Shown here: one piece after another, positions 39,745-48,139 of the stretch
Layout of the letters: each line of letters begins with the position of its first letter
Position numbering within the stretch: the stretch's first letter is position 1
Origin: a virus
Virus record (IMG/VR): IMGVR_UViG_3300005590_000035
Location: 1 to 64,000 of that record
DNA: 64,000 bases
Direction: 5' to 3' (one strand)
Notes under the pieces: model-generated
Database searches by the model: none
Told to the model about the DNA's origin: nothing
What the model saw: the letters and a program-made list of their open reading frames with translations, nothing else
Position numbers and translations under genes: made by a program

Positions 39745-39754
39745 TTTAAGTAGT
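39745..39754 (+). promoter_or_regulatory. TATA-like box TTTAAGTAGT
   Basis: It lies 81 nt before ATG 39826, so this transcript should carry a leader of about 50 nt, an exception to the leaderless pattern. A 19-codon open frame (ATG 39797) lies inside that leader and overlaps the start of the main gene. Confidence 0.6.
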
Positions 39755-39825
39755 TGCACTCACAATGAAAGTGTTAGAGGGAACAGCGGGTTCCCTATGA
39801 ACGAAATACACGAATGTGAAAAGAT

Positions 39826-41511
39826 ATGGATAAAAATACTAATTCAAAACTAAAAAGAACGATAACTACAATTTTAATGGCCTTTATGCTCGCTATGAGC
39901 GTAGGTGTTGCTGGCGTAAGTGCTGATGGGTCCGACCCATTAGACCCTTCCGATGGTGGCGCAGACTGGGACGGTGATGGTTTAACCAACGCCGAAGAAC
40001 AGCAACAAGGCACTAATATGAATAATGCCGATTCGGATGCAGACGGCTTACCCGATGGATGGGAAGTCGCTAATGGACTCAACCCTCTTAGTGGTGGAGA
40101 TGCTAATGCAGACCCCGATGGTGACGGTTTAACCAACGCACAAGAATATGCGGCTGGAACAAACCCAAATAATGCAGATACAGACGGGGATGGTGTGGCC
40201 GATGGCCAAGATGCTTTCCCTAATGACCCTAATGATGGTTCATCATCGGACTCCGATGGTGACGGTATTCCCGATGCTTACGACCCCGATTTCCAAGACT
40301 CCGATGAGGGTAGCGGAAACGGTGGCACCGAAGGTGGCGGTGAAGGACAAGGAGAGGGCGAAGGCCAAGGTCAAGGCCAAGGTCAAGGACAGGGCCAAGG
40401 ACAAGGACAAGGACAAGGACAAGGACAAGGCCAAGGCCAAGGACAGGGACAGGGACAGGGCCAAGGTCAAGGTCAGGGTCAAGGTCAGGGTCAGGGTCAG
40501 GGTCAAGGACAAGGACAAGGACAGGGACAGGGACAGGGACAAGGCCAACAACAAGGCCAAGGCCAACAACAAGGTCAAAACGGACAAGAAGGACAGAACT
40601 CCGGCCAACAAGGTCAAGCGGGCCAACAAGGACAACAAAGCGGTCAAAGTGATGAGCAAGGACAGCAAGGACAGCAAGGCCAAGACGGTGAACAAGGTCA
40701 GCAACAAGACAATGGCCAAGGTCAGCAACAAAACGGTGGCGAGCAGGGAGGTCAGCAGACCGAACAAGAAGGCACGGACCAAAATGGCAACAACCAAAAC
40801 GGACAAAATCAACAACAGCAAGGTCAAACACAGAACGGTCAGCAAGGCCAACAAGGTGACGCAACCGACCAACAACAAGGCCAGCAATTGGATAATCAAG
40901 ACATTAACGGTGATAACGACAATGACGGTGATGGAATCCCCGATGACATAGACACCGATGATGATAACGATGGAATCCCCGACATGACTGATGATAGCCC
41001 AATGGACCACGATAATGACGGCATTGAAGATAATGACGACAATGATGATGACGGGGATGGCTTAGATGACCGAGAAGAAGTTACCGATGGTTGGGATAAC
41101 ACGAACATTTACGACCATGATAACGATGGTATAGAAGACCGATATGATTTTGACATTGACAACGATGGCATAGATAACTGGAATGACTTGTATGAGAACG
41201 GAAGTGATGCTTCTCGGGACCACGACAATGACGGTATGAATGATGGCATAGACACCGATGACGATAACGACAACATCTTAGATGTGGACGAGTTCGGCGG
41301 TATGTGGAGTGAGTTCCGATACGACCACGACAATGACGGTATTTGGGATATGACAGACTTAGACGATGATAATGATGGTCTTTCCGACTGGTTTGAAATC
41401 AACGATGGTAACACAAACACCGGTCAATTTGACCATGATAATGACGGTTTATCCGACTATCTTGACGATGATGACGATGGTGACGGTATCTTAGACACTC
41501 TTGAAAACTAA
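39826..41511 (+). CDS. Secreted fibre-like protein with TSP3-like and Gly-Gln repeats
   Basis: A 561-residue protein. A signal peptide ('ITTILMAFMLAMSVGVAGVS') is followed by thrombospondin type 3-like calcium-binding repeats ('DADGLPDGWEVANGLNP', 'DTDGDGVADGQDAFPNDPND'), then about 75 residues of nearly pure Gly-Gln (about 175-245), a Gln/Asn/Gly-rich region to about 355, and a C-terminal block of Asp/Asn-rich repeats ('DHDNDGIEDNDDNDDDGDGL'). It probably forms an extended calcium-stabilised fibre or adhesin. The repeats look host-derived, since such proteins are common in Poseidoniales. Confidence 0.8.
   Translation: MDKNTNSKLKRTITTILMAFMLAMSVGVAGVSADGSDPLDPSDGGADWDGDGLTNAEEQQQGTNMNNADSDADGLPDGWEVANGLNPLSGGDANADPDGDGLTNAQEYAAGTNPNNADTDGDGVADGQDAFPNDPNDGSSSDSDGDGIPDAYDPDFQDSDEGSGNGGTEGGGEGQGEGEGQGQGQGQGQGQGQGQGQGQGQGQGQGQGQGQGQGQGQGQGQGQGQGQGQGQGQGQGQGQGQQQGQGQQQGQNGQEGQNSGQQGQAGQQGQQSGQSDEQGQQGQQGQDGEQGQQQDNGQGQQQNGGEQGGQQTEQEGTDQNGNNQNGQNQQQQGQTQNGQQGQQGDATDQQQGQQLDNQDINGDNDNDGDGIPDDIDTDDDNDGIPDMTDDSPMDHDNDGIEDNDDNDDDGDGLDDREEVTDGWDNTNIYDHDNDGIEDRYDFDIDNDGIDNWNDLYENGSDASRDHDNDGMNDGIDTDDDNDNILDVDEFGGMWSEFRYDHDNDGIWDMTDLDDDNDGLSDWFEINDGNTNTGQFDHDNDGLSDYLDDDDDGDGILDTLEN
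40342..40560 (+). repeat. Coding Gly-Gln hexanucleotide repeat tract
   Basis: Tandem GGNCAR hexamers (GGACAA, GGCCAA, GGTCAA, GGACAG, GGTCAG) encode alternating Gly and Gln. Synonymous variation between units shows it is not a fresh replication slippage. The same tract creates long spurious frames on both strands. Confidence 0.88.
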
Positions 41512-41530
41512 TATACCATTAAGGTGTAAC

Positions 41531-41540
41531 TTCAAGTAGT
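41531..41540 (+). promoter_or_regulatory. TATA-like box TTCAAGTAGT
   Basis: It lies 32 nt before ATG 41563. Confidence 0.65.
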
Positions 41541-41562
41541 CGTAAGACATATACGATAGTAT

Positions 41563-42279
41563 ATGGCGAGCATTAAGGACCAGTTTGCCCCGTTCTTAAC
41601 GGCCGCAGGTATTGTATCACTAAAAAATGTTATCAAAGACCCGGAAAAATATACTTCCAATGGGAGAGCGATTGTAGCGGAACCCCTACATTGGGACCAA
41701 ACTACTGTTGATTTAACTCGGCCCTACATGGTCTTGTTCAAAGACGATTCCGAAGATTGGAGTTTCTTTGAGGTTGCATTCTTTACCGGAACGAATGATA
41801 GGTCAGTTGTGCGTAGTGATTTATTGGAGCGTAGTGATTTTAACGCTAATCTATGGGACACATTGAATGACCTTAATTCCGATAATAAATTGGATAAGCC
41901 TTGGCTAATCAAGGACCTCAAACAAGAATTGTTGAATCGTGACAGACAAGGTAGTGGTGCTACTGAATCTTCTTTAGGGGAGTTTGAGGAAGCCATGATT
42001 ATTGGTTATGAAAAGGCATTTGAAGCAATGGAGTTTGAGCCATTTGCTAATTGGGGTGAAACAACACCACCTATCTTTGCAGTCCCTAATCCGTTGGAAG
42101 GTGCTATGGAAGAAGGATTCTTTACTGATGAATGGGTTGCAGCGAACCCTTGGATGGGAGAAGTAGCCAACATTTACAATGATATGTTAGATAAGATGCC
42201 CGAGTCATCCCGTGGTGCCTTCATCAAGAATATGGAAGATAACATATCCGACAAAGAATGGGAAGCAATAGGAAAGTAA
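41563..42279 (+). CDS. Hypothetical protein, 238 aa
   Basis: Acidic soluble protein with a beta-rich N-terminal half ('YMVLFKDDSEDWSFFEVAFF') and a helical C-terminal half. No family recognised. It is followed by an unusual repeat-containing gap. Confidence 0.65.
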   Translation: MASIKDQFAPFLTAAGIVSLKNVIKDPEKYTSNGRAIVAEPLHWDQTTVDLTRPYMVLFKDDSEDWSFFEVAFFTGTNDRSVVRSDLLERSDFNANLWDTLNDLNSDNKLDKPWLIKDLKQELLNRDRQGSGATESSLGEFEEAMIIGYEKAFEAMEFEPFANWGETTPPIFAVPNPLEGAMEEGFFTDEWVAANPWMGEVANIYNDMLDKMPESSRGAFIKNMEDNISDKEWEAIGK

Positions 42280-42526
42280 AAGTTTGGAGCAAAATTAGTG
42301 CTCAACTAAGATGACTCCTACTGCGTCCGTCTTGCTCAAAAAAAGATTCAAATCTCTAATTCCGAGATTCAAATCATTTTTGGGACAACATCGGCAGTAT
42401 AGATAGACAAATGTTTGGTGAAAGTTTGGAGAGCATAGTAATGTCACATAAAGTGTTAAACATTTTATTTTCGGAAAGTTTTCCGAGATTCTCCGAAAGT
42501 TTTCAGATTTTTAGAATATCCACACT
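42280..42526 (+). other. AT-rich intergenic region with direct and inverted repeats
   Basis: Repeats seen: AAGTTTGGAG at about 42282 and 42432; AGATTCAAATC twice (about 42346 and 42366); CCGAGATTC at about 42362 and 42483; an inverted repeat CGGAAA-GT-TTTCCG at about 42473-42486 followed by a partial copy CCGAAAGTTTTC. A 31-codon open frame (42311-42406, basic, with two 'RFKS' motifs) lies inside and may or may not be real. No TATA-like box of the standard form is seen. It could be a regulatory region, a terminator region or an origin-like element. Confidence 0.45.
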
Positions 42527-43081
42527 ATGGAAGATGATACTATGTTAGGAAACTGGGAATTAGGAATTGGAAACACACCATCACTATTTCGTGATGCTCA
42601 AAGTGATAAGGAAGATGCTAAGAGAGCATACTATGACCTCCACTCCAAAGAATTATCTAATCTATACAATATGTCCTTTTGGCGTAGTCGCATGACGGAC
42701 CAGCACAAGGAGATGAGAAGCCATCCCAATCGTAGTTCCGACTGGATTCCTCAAGAAATACTCAAAGTTCGTGAGCAAAGGGAAAAAGACTGGCTCCAAT
42801 TAACTTTAGAAGATTCCGAATGGGATGCTACTTACACGAGTTGGAGTTCTTGGGAGGATGGGGAGCGTTGTAGGTGCTGTAATGCTGCTCATGAAGAAAC
42901 CCAGTTGAGAGTTAAGCAAGAATTAGATGGAAATGGTTGGATGTATAATGCTCGCTTATATTATGGCTGGTGTAACTTTTGCACAGATAAAATGGAAGCC
43001 AAGATTGCCTCAAGTATCAAGCAGATGGACTTTACCATAGATTTAAGCGCATTTTGCGAAGAGGCCGGAAAGATTAAATAG
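42527..43081 (+). CDS. Zinc-binding hypothetical protein, 184 aa
   Basis: Helical N terminus, with two Cys pairs ('RCRCCNAAHEE' and 'WCNFCTDKME') about 45 residues apart in the C-terminal half. The start has no standard box; the leader contains the repeats of the preceding gap. No family recognised. Confidence 0.65.
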   Translation: MEDDTMLGNWELGIGNTPSLFRDAQSDKEDAKRAYYDLHSKELSNLYNMSFWRSRMTDQHKEMRSHPNRSSDWIPQEILKVREQREKDWLQLTLEDSEWDATYTSWSSWEDGERCRCCNAAHEETQLRVKQELDGNGWMYNARLYYGWCNFCTDKMEAKIASSIKQMDFTIDLSAFCEEAGKIK

Positions 43082-43083
43082 GA
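43074..43083 (+). promoter_or_regulatory. TATA-like box TTAAATAGGA
   Basis: It overlaps the previous stop and lies 37 nt before ATG 43111; the leader holds a GGTCTTGA motif (43097). Confidence 0.58.
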
Positions 43084-43110
43084 GGGCCTCACAAGTGGTC
43101 TTGAGCGAGT

Positions 43111-43362
43111 ATGAACGACCATCAAGATTCCGAACATTTTAGTTATACCCGTTCATGGGATGAAATAGAAGATATGTTGCGTGAGGCAGAACGCACTCTT
43201 AATTTTCATCAATTGAAACTTTTGGAGAACACACCACCCAAGGGGAGAAGCCCCAGCAAGGAGTGGACTTATCACGCTCGCAACTTCAAAGCCTTACAAG
43301 GCGTTGTCAAAACATTGCGGTGGACTCTTGGTGATAAAGATGTTCGCCATCCACTTGAATGA
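43111..43362 (+). CDS. Hypothetical protein, 83 aa
   Basis: Helical protein ('DEIEDMLREAERTLNFHQLK'). Its TGA overlaps a short downstream frame (ATGA). Not recognised. Confidence 0.6.
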   Translation: MNDHQDSEHFSYTRSWDEIEDMLREAERTLNFHQLKLLENTPPKGRSPSKEWTYHARNFKALQGVVKTLRWTLGDKDVRHPLE

Positions 43363-43430
43363 GGGAAGGTCTTGAAGCCAAAGAGATATGGATTGGCGAA
43401 GTTACTACTTCGTATGACAGTTCGTTATAA
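43359..43430 (+). CDS. Possible 23-aa microprotein
   Basis: ATG 43359 overlaps the preceding TGA (ATGA) and yields 'MREGLEAKEIWIGEV' plus eight residues. An alternative 28-codon frame starts at 43414. Only the coupling supports it. Confidence 0.3.
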   Translation: MREGLEAKEIWIGEVTTSYDSSL

Positions 43431-43457
43431 TTCATGGCGTGGTGAAGATGCGAACCC

Positions 43458-43467
43458 TCAAGTAGCA
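43458..43467 (+). promoter_or_regulatory. TATA-like box TCAAGTAGCA
   Basis: It lies 32 nt before ATG 43490. Confidence 0.55.
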
Positions 43468-43489
43468 GAACATCTAATGAATAAGGTGT

Positions 43490-43720
43490 ATGAAGTCTAA
43501 GTCCCCATTTGATAATGGCAAAAAAGAGCCGAGGGACCCAAAATCACTCCCCCTACCACCTACTGCACCTGCGGCTGATAAACCTTCTTGGGTGGACTTG
43601 ATTACGAAAAAAGATAGTAAGGCAGTTAAGAAGGCTATGGATAATGAGAAACTCATGAACGACCTTCATGATAAACTCATGGGTGCTACTGGCCTTCATA
43701 GCAAGCCAAACAAGAAGTAG
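43490..43720 (+). CDS. Hypothetical Lys/Pro-rich protein, 76 aa
   Basis: Basic, proline-rich N terminus ('KKEPRDPKSLPLPPTAPAAD') and a helical C terminus ending 'SKPNKK'. Possibly a small virion or DNA-associated protein. Not recognised. Confidence 0.58.
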   Translation: MKSKSPFDNGKKEPRDPKSLPLPPTAPAADKPSWVDLITKKDSKAVKKAMDNEKLMNDLHDKLMGATGLHSKPNKK

Positions 43721-43728
43721 TGCGAACC

Positions 43729-43738
43729 TTCAAGTATC
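43729..43738 (+). promoter_or_regulatory. TATA-like box TTCAAGTATC
   Basis: It lies 30 nt before ATG 43759 and selects that start over GTG 43720. Confidence 0.63.
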
Positions 43739-43758
43739 ACGAGGGAATACATAGTAGT

Positions 43759-44247
43759 ATGTCTATGCGCCGTCAAGGTTACGAATGGTTCGTAGCCGAC
43801 CTCGGAAATCTCCCACCAAAAAGACTGGAAGATTTGGAAACTCCACAATCTGTATTCTTTTCCGGTATCGGGGATGCCACCCTCAAAAATCGTCAAAGGA
43901 CTTCTTCGGATGAGTTTTATGTTATTCATTATTTCGGTAGCACACCGGGTATTTATGGTTTGGGTGAGAACTGGGTTCCCGGCGGTTATGTGAACTTTAA
44001 TCTTGGGACCTCAACTTATTTCAAGAACCCCGATGGTCTTCCCGGAGTTGGAGTTAGCGGAGATGCACAACCATACCCAATTACAATTTCCAATAGCCCA
44101 GTTTTCGTAGGGGCTTGGCATATTGAAATCCCACCGGACACCGATTGGGATTTTACCTATTTCCTTTCCAATGCAATTGTTGATACCACAGAAAAATACG
44201 AGGCCCCGGCTTACACATGGTCTATTAAGTTTGCATTAAATGGTTGA
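43759..44247 (+). CDS. Putative virion structural protein, 162 aa
   Basis: Beta-rich protein with many aromatic residues and glycine turns ('VIHYFGSTPGIYGLGENWVP', 'PVFVGAWHIEIPPDTDWDFT'), the composition of a jelly-roll or fibre-type structural protein. It is coupled to the 977-residue gene by a TTGA overlap, so the two are probably structural partners. Confidence 0.6.
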   Translation: MSMRRQGYEWFVADLGNLPPKRLEDLETPQSVFFSGIGDATLKNRQRTSSDEFYVIHYFGSTPGIYGLGENWVPGGYVNFNLGTSTYFKNPDGLPGVGVSGDAQPYPITISNSPVFVGAWHIEIPPDTDWDFTYFLSNAIVDTTEKYEAPAYTWSIKFALNG

Positions 44248-47177
44248 GTGATATTATGAGTCTGTCCTATAAATTAGATGTCACTAACTATCCTTGGTGG
44301 AATGAATTGCCGGACTGGTTAGGTAACACCAGCACGAGTGGGGGTGGAGGCGATTTCGGTTACGGTAATGGAATCTTAGGAGGTCAAGAGATTCAACAAA
44401 GATGGTTCAGCGTTACAGGTAAGGTTGGCTCACCCACCGGAGAATACATCATACGAGATGGTTATTATCATAACGGTATTTATATTATTGTAGGGAGTTA
44501 TCGTGCTTATTGGCAAGAGATTTATAACACCGGTGGTCCGGGTTATGCTTGGGATGGTTTCATCTTGATGCACCGAGGCTACAATGTAACTACTGGATTC
44601 GGTGCTGGCACCGGTGCTCCACCCGGATTTTTTGACCCTGCTAACTACACATTCTTCCCAATGCTATATCCCACGACTATGCTGGCCTCCAATCCAGCCG
44701 AATGGGATAATGCAGACCAAGGTATTGGACTGTATGCAGTCGCACCGGTGAAATCTCGTGAAACATTAACAGTAGGAGAATCCATCCCTGCACTAAACTT
44801 TGCCGTTTGCGGACATCATGTTAGTAAGGGTATAACTCCTACGGATATTAAAACCGTTGCCTCGTTTGCACTCCTAAACTTTACAATAGACACACCTCTA
44901 ACACCTCAAAGACCGACCTACACATGGGACTCTTTGGGGTCATTTCAAATCGGACCGGTGGACCAAACTAATGTTGAATCCATTGCTCGCTTTGGAGTTA
45001 CAAGGACTTGGAATGAAACAGCCGCTATGAGTCTGTCAAATCTTGAGGCATTTGCACAACCCTATGAGCGAGTTCTTTATGAGGATGGAGTCTTGCCCGA
45101 TGGGACTAATCCAACAGGAGGTGGGCTGACATCCACCAATAACTCACTTGTAACTAATGGCTATCACCTATCAACGGCTTTCGGGATGCGTTGCGTAAGT
45201 GGAGTCAAAATAGGCCCAACATTAGTGGGTGCCTTAGATACCGTATTCTTCCTCACAGGCCAAATAAACACGGCTAATAGTCTGGGCTTAACGCAATACG
45301 AAACCCCATACATAATGGGTATCAATGCCTCTCCCCAGTATCAAAAAAACATGAAAGACGGTGTTGCCCCATGGGATAGGCTATCTTTTTACTCGGCTTG
45401 TCAAAATGCGTTTTCATCGGGGATTATTAAGGGTGTCACCCAACCACAAAACACAGGATGGTATGCGGAAGATATAACCGATGGTGTGAATCCCAGTTTG
45501 AATGAGTTCAGTATGGTCGGTGCGGCTGGAATAGACCTCTTACCACCTGCTGAAATTATTGCTGCCGTTAGTGCAACCGATACATCACCGGTGGCTATTG
45601 TAGTGGGGAACATGGGGTATAAGGAACCAACAGCCCCTTTTACCTCCGGCGAACCTCGTGGGGGCATATTCCTACTTACTGCGTGGCCCGCCTTTGGTGA
45701 CCCAGTTCTTCCATGGGGGTTTGCCGATGGTGCACTAACTACTGCCAGCGGAGTGGAACTTCCGAGTAAGTGGCACCACACCCTCCAACAATTTAGAACT
45801 TATTCATTTGGGGAGGAAAATGAATCTATGAAAGTAGCCCTAACTTCCGATTCTCAAAACGACCAAGGCCGAGTAGCCACCGATTTATCACTCTTTGATA
45901 ACGATACAAAGCAATTCGTAGGATATATCGGCAATTACCCCCGTTATGATGATGCACCGGATGGAGGGTTCCAAGGTGGGGTTCAATCATTCCAAGGCTA
46001 CGCCGCCGTTGGCTGGTATGACCCTCTTGATGGGAACCTTACCGCTCAAGGACCTTGTTTGTTCTCCTACGATAAGGGAACTCCAACAATCCAAAACTTA
46101 GTAGCCCCCGCCCCACCAACGCAAGGGACTTACGATACCACGGGACGATTACGAGAGGATGGTTCCAAACTTTCGGCTGCCATTGGGACGGTCCTCGGCA
46201 CTCGCCAATGTATGTGGGCTGGGTGGGACAATGATAGGGACCAATGGTTGTTTATTACTTCCGATACTGCCGGTGGGGGAGTGGATATTATTAGCGTGGA
46301 TGCACCTTATACTACATTCCTTAAGCAATCAACCGTCTTTAATCCCTACACAGAAAGTGCAGATTGGACTAATGCTAAGTATTTCCCAATCTCTATGAGT
46401 AATGCTTTAGATGGTTTAGTCGTCTTTGGTGAAACAGTTGAGGACATTTATGGGAATACAGGCATAAGAGCGAAAGTTGCTGGAACTCAAACATTAGTAT
46501 CGTCTTGGAATCCCGCAGTTACTTACACAGGAGTCCTTACATCTCAACTTCCAGCATTCCGTATTACTGGTAGCACCGGAAGAACATCCCGAGTATGGAT
46601 TGATTATATGCTTTACGATGGGGTGGATTCAGTTATCGCTATGCAATTGCGTGACTGGGGTATGAGAGTGACGGTTGAGAATGTTGAGTGGTTTAAGGCT
46701 CGTATCCTCCAAAATGGAGGGGACTTAACTGCCAAGAGTGAAGAAATTGAAGAATGGATGGAACAACAAGGCAAAGAATACCAAGATATGCTGAAACAAA
46801 AAGAGCGTAGCGGAAGATTGCGTAAGAGGCGAAGTCAAGTATCGGGCTATGCTCGGGAAGTTGGCGACTTGATGACGAGGGACCAGATGGATACTGAAGT
46901 TTATGATTTCGTTCCTAAAGGAATTGCTGCTATGCAAAGATTGAAAGATTCCGAGGGTGCTCTCAAATCAGTTCCACCCGACTCTATTGAGGCAATGGTG
47001 GAGCGTGACTATCGTGCTGGCTTTGACACTACGCCAAGCGGTGTTACTGAACCCGGCGACCAACTTGCAGAAGACCCAGCCAAACCAGCCGGAACCTTCA
47101 TGGATACCGGAGATGCCCCTAAGAAGGCTCCCGATGAAGGCGGGGACCCCGATGAAGAATACATTAGTGAGAATTAA
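44244..47177 (+). CDS. Large putative virion structural protein, 977 aa
   Basis: It starts at TTG 44244 overlapping the previous TGA (ATG 44256 is an alternative). Most of it (about 1-810) is Gly/Thr/Pro/aromatic-rich beta structure with repeated 'S-A-V-x-x-G' and 'A-x-V-G-W-Y-D-P'-like strands, suggesting a beta-propeller or repeated sandwich, such as a tail-tip or receptor-binding protein. A helical C-terminal part (about 815-900: 'EEIEEWMEQQGKEYQDMLKQ') is followed by an acidic tail with 'QLAEDPAKPAG'. It is the largest complete gene here. The family is not recognised. Confidence 0.65.
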   Translation: MSDIMSLSYKLDVTNYPWWNELPDWLGNTSTSGGGGDFGYGNGILGGQEIQQRWFSVTGKVGSPTGEYIIRDGYYHNGIYIIVGSYRAYWQEIYNTGGPGYAWDGFILMHRGYNVTTGFGAGTGAPPGFFDPANYTFFPMLYPTTMLASNPAEWDNADQGIGLYAVAPVKSRETLTVGESIPALNFAVCGHHVSKGITPTDIKTVASFALLNFTIDTPLTPQRPTYTWDSLGSFQIGPVDQTNVESIARFGVTRTWNETAAMSLSNLEAFAQPYERVLYEDGVLPDGTNPTGGGLTSTNNSLVTNGYHLSTAFGMRCVSGVKIGPTLVGALDTVFFLTGQINTANSLGLTQYETPYIMGINASPQYQKNMKDGVAPWDRLSFYSACQNAFSSGIIKGVTQPQNTGWYAEDITDGVNPSLNEFSMVGAAGIDLLPPAEIIAAVSATDTSPVAIVVGNMGYKEPTAPFTSGEPRGGIFLLTAWPAFGDPVLPWGFADGALTTASGVELPSKWHHTLQQFRTYSFGEENESMKVALTSDSQNDQGRVATDLSLFDNDTKQFVGYIGNYPRYDDAPDGGFQGGVQSFQGYAAVGWYDPLDGNLTAQGPCLFSYDKGTPTIQNLVAPAPPTQGTYDTTGRLREDGSKLSAAIGTVLGTRQCMWAGWDNDRDQWLFITSDTAGGGVDIISVDAPYTTFLKQSTVFNPYTESADWTNAKYFPISMSNALDGLVVFGETVEDIYGNTGIRAKVAGTQTLVSSWNPAVTYTGVLTSQLPAFRITGSTGRTSRVWIDYMLYDGVDSVIAMQLRDWGMRVTVENVEWFKARILQNGGDLTAKSEEIEEWMEQQGKEYQDMLKQKERSGRLRKRRSQVSGYAREVGDLMTRDQMDTEVYDFVPKGIAAMQRLKDSEGALKSVPPDSIEAMVERDYRAGFDTTPSGVTEPGDQLAEDPAKPAGTFMDTGDAPKKAPDEGGDPDEEYISEN

Positions 47178-47183
47178 GTAGTA
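47174..47183 (+). promoter_or_regulatory. TATA-like box TTAAGTAGTA
   Basis: It overlaps the stop of the 977-residue gene and lies 29 nt before ATG 47203. Confidence 0.7.
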
Positions 47184-47202
47184 GTGAAGCACAGGATATA
47201 TT

Positions 47203-47535
47203 ATGAGTGTTACTGCTGCCGACAATTTATTGACGATAATGCAAGCCGACAACACAATTGGTTGTGAAATGGCCTCGTATGTCGCTAATGAAGATGGTGA
47301 TATGGAACGCACAGGTGGGACTGATGTGGCTTCACAATGGAATAGAATCCGAACTATTAGACAGGGTTATTTGGAGGCTACTGATTGGTATTTGTTGGAG
47401 GCCAATGCCGACAAATTACAAGACAAAAATGCCTTCCTTGCATGGCGGACCGATATGCTAAATCTTCCTCAAGATTACGCCACACCCGAACTCGCCTTTA
47501 CTAATTGGCCAACTAAGCCCGCATGGGTCGTATGA
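47203..47535 (+). CDS. Tail-fibre-assembly/chaperone-like protein
   Basis: A 110-residue protein whose C-terminal part, 'IRTIRQGYLEATDWYLLEAN' then 'AFLAWRTDMLNLPQDYATP' and 'WPTKPAW', matches the pattern of phage tail-fibre assembly and XkdW-like proteins (W..iR..R...L..tDW...W...lr.lp...WP..P). It lies directly after the large structural gene, where such proteins occur in tailed phages. This is the best hint of a tailed virion in the window. Confidence 0.7.
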   Translation: MSVTAADNLLTIMQADNTIGCEMASYVANEDGDMERTGGTDVASQWNRIRTIRQGYLEATDWYLLEANADKLQDKNAFLAWRTDMLNLPQDYATPELAFTNWPTKPAWVV

Positions 47536-47538
47536 TTT

Positions 47539-47561
47539 AATTACCGGAAAACGGTAATTTT
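47539..47561 (+). terminator. Hairpin terminator-like structure
   Basis: AATTACCG (47539-47546), a five-base GAAAA loop and CGGTAATT (47552-47559) form a perfect 8-bp stem ending in T-rich sequence, three bases after a stop codon. It probably ends the transcript of the structural block or stabilises its 3' end. Confidence 0.6.
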
Positions 47562-47619
47562 GAGCCTAATTACGACATAATAAGGTTACAGGTGTAAAAG
47601 ATGCACCGATTCTAAGATA

Positions 47620-47629
47620 TTAAGTAGTT
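47620..47629 (+). promoter_or_regulatory. TATA-like box TTAAGTAGTT
   Basis: It lies 31 nt before ATG 47651. Confidence 0.68.
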
Positions 47630-47650
47630 GAAGATACATAGTAATAGGTG

Positions 47651-48094
47651 ATGGAAAGAAAGGAAACTTACGATGAATACCGTCACGATGTTAAAACGCC
47701 CATATCACCTATGGTGGCCACATTTAATAGCATAACCGTGCCAGCAGGGGTGGAATTACAAGAATTAGTCTTGGCCCCGTTCCAAGACTTTTCATATCTT
47801 GCCGACCTCAATATGGTTATCATTATCAATGGCCAAATAGCCTACTCCGGAGAAATCCCCACCAAAGGACTTAGAATTGACTTCATGGATGATAATTCCA
47901 TAGATTTTGCTCGTGAAATCGTTATCGCCGTAGCACCCAGTCAAGAGTTCCAAGAGCATTTGAATAGTGGCCTAACTTTTGGTAACACCGAAAGAAGTTT
48001 CAATATCATAGTTATTGGTCGTTGGAGCAAACCTATTGTTTCAATGGATAAAATTAGGCGATTTGACATAGCATTCATCACAGATAACTCTTAG
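47651..48094 (+). CDS. Hypothetical beta-rich protein, 147 aa
   Basis: Strand-rich sequence ('NMVIIINGQIAYSGEIPTKG', 'FNIIVIGRWSKPIV') without cysteines or membrane segments, between a tail-fibre-assembly-like gene and the ArsA/Get3 gene. A structural role is plausible. GTG 47648 precedes the chosen ATG. Confidence 0.62.
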   Translation: MERKETYDEYRHDVKTPISPMVATFNSITVPAGVELQELVLAPFQDFSYLADLNMVIIINGQIAYSGEIPTKGLRIDFMDDNSIDFAREIVIAVAPSQEFQEHLNSGLTFGNTERSFNIIVIGRWSKPIVSMDKIRRFDIAFITDNS

Positions 48095-48109
48095 TGACGA
48101 CACAGAACC

Positions 48110-48119
48110 TTGAAGTAGT
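48110..48119 (+). promoter_or_regulatory. TATA-like box TTGAAGTAGT
   Basis: It lies 30 nt before ATG 48140 and excludes the upstream GTG 48122. Confidence 0.62.
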
Positions 48120-48139
48120 TAGTGATTCTATTAAGAATT

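Noticed and set aside
40229-41010. Long open frames on the minus strand and in a second plus frame across the Gly-Gln repeat gene
   Set aside because: They follow from the repetitive hexamers and Asp-rich codons and translate to low-complexity sequence; the frame at 39826 has a signal peptide and ordered repeats.
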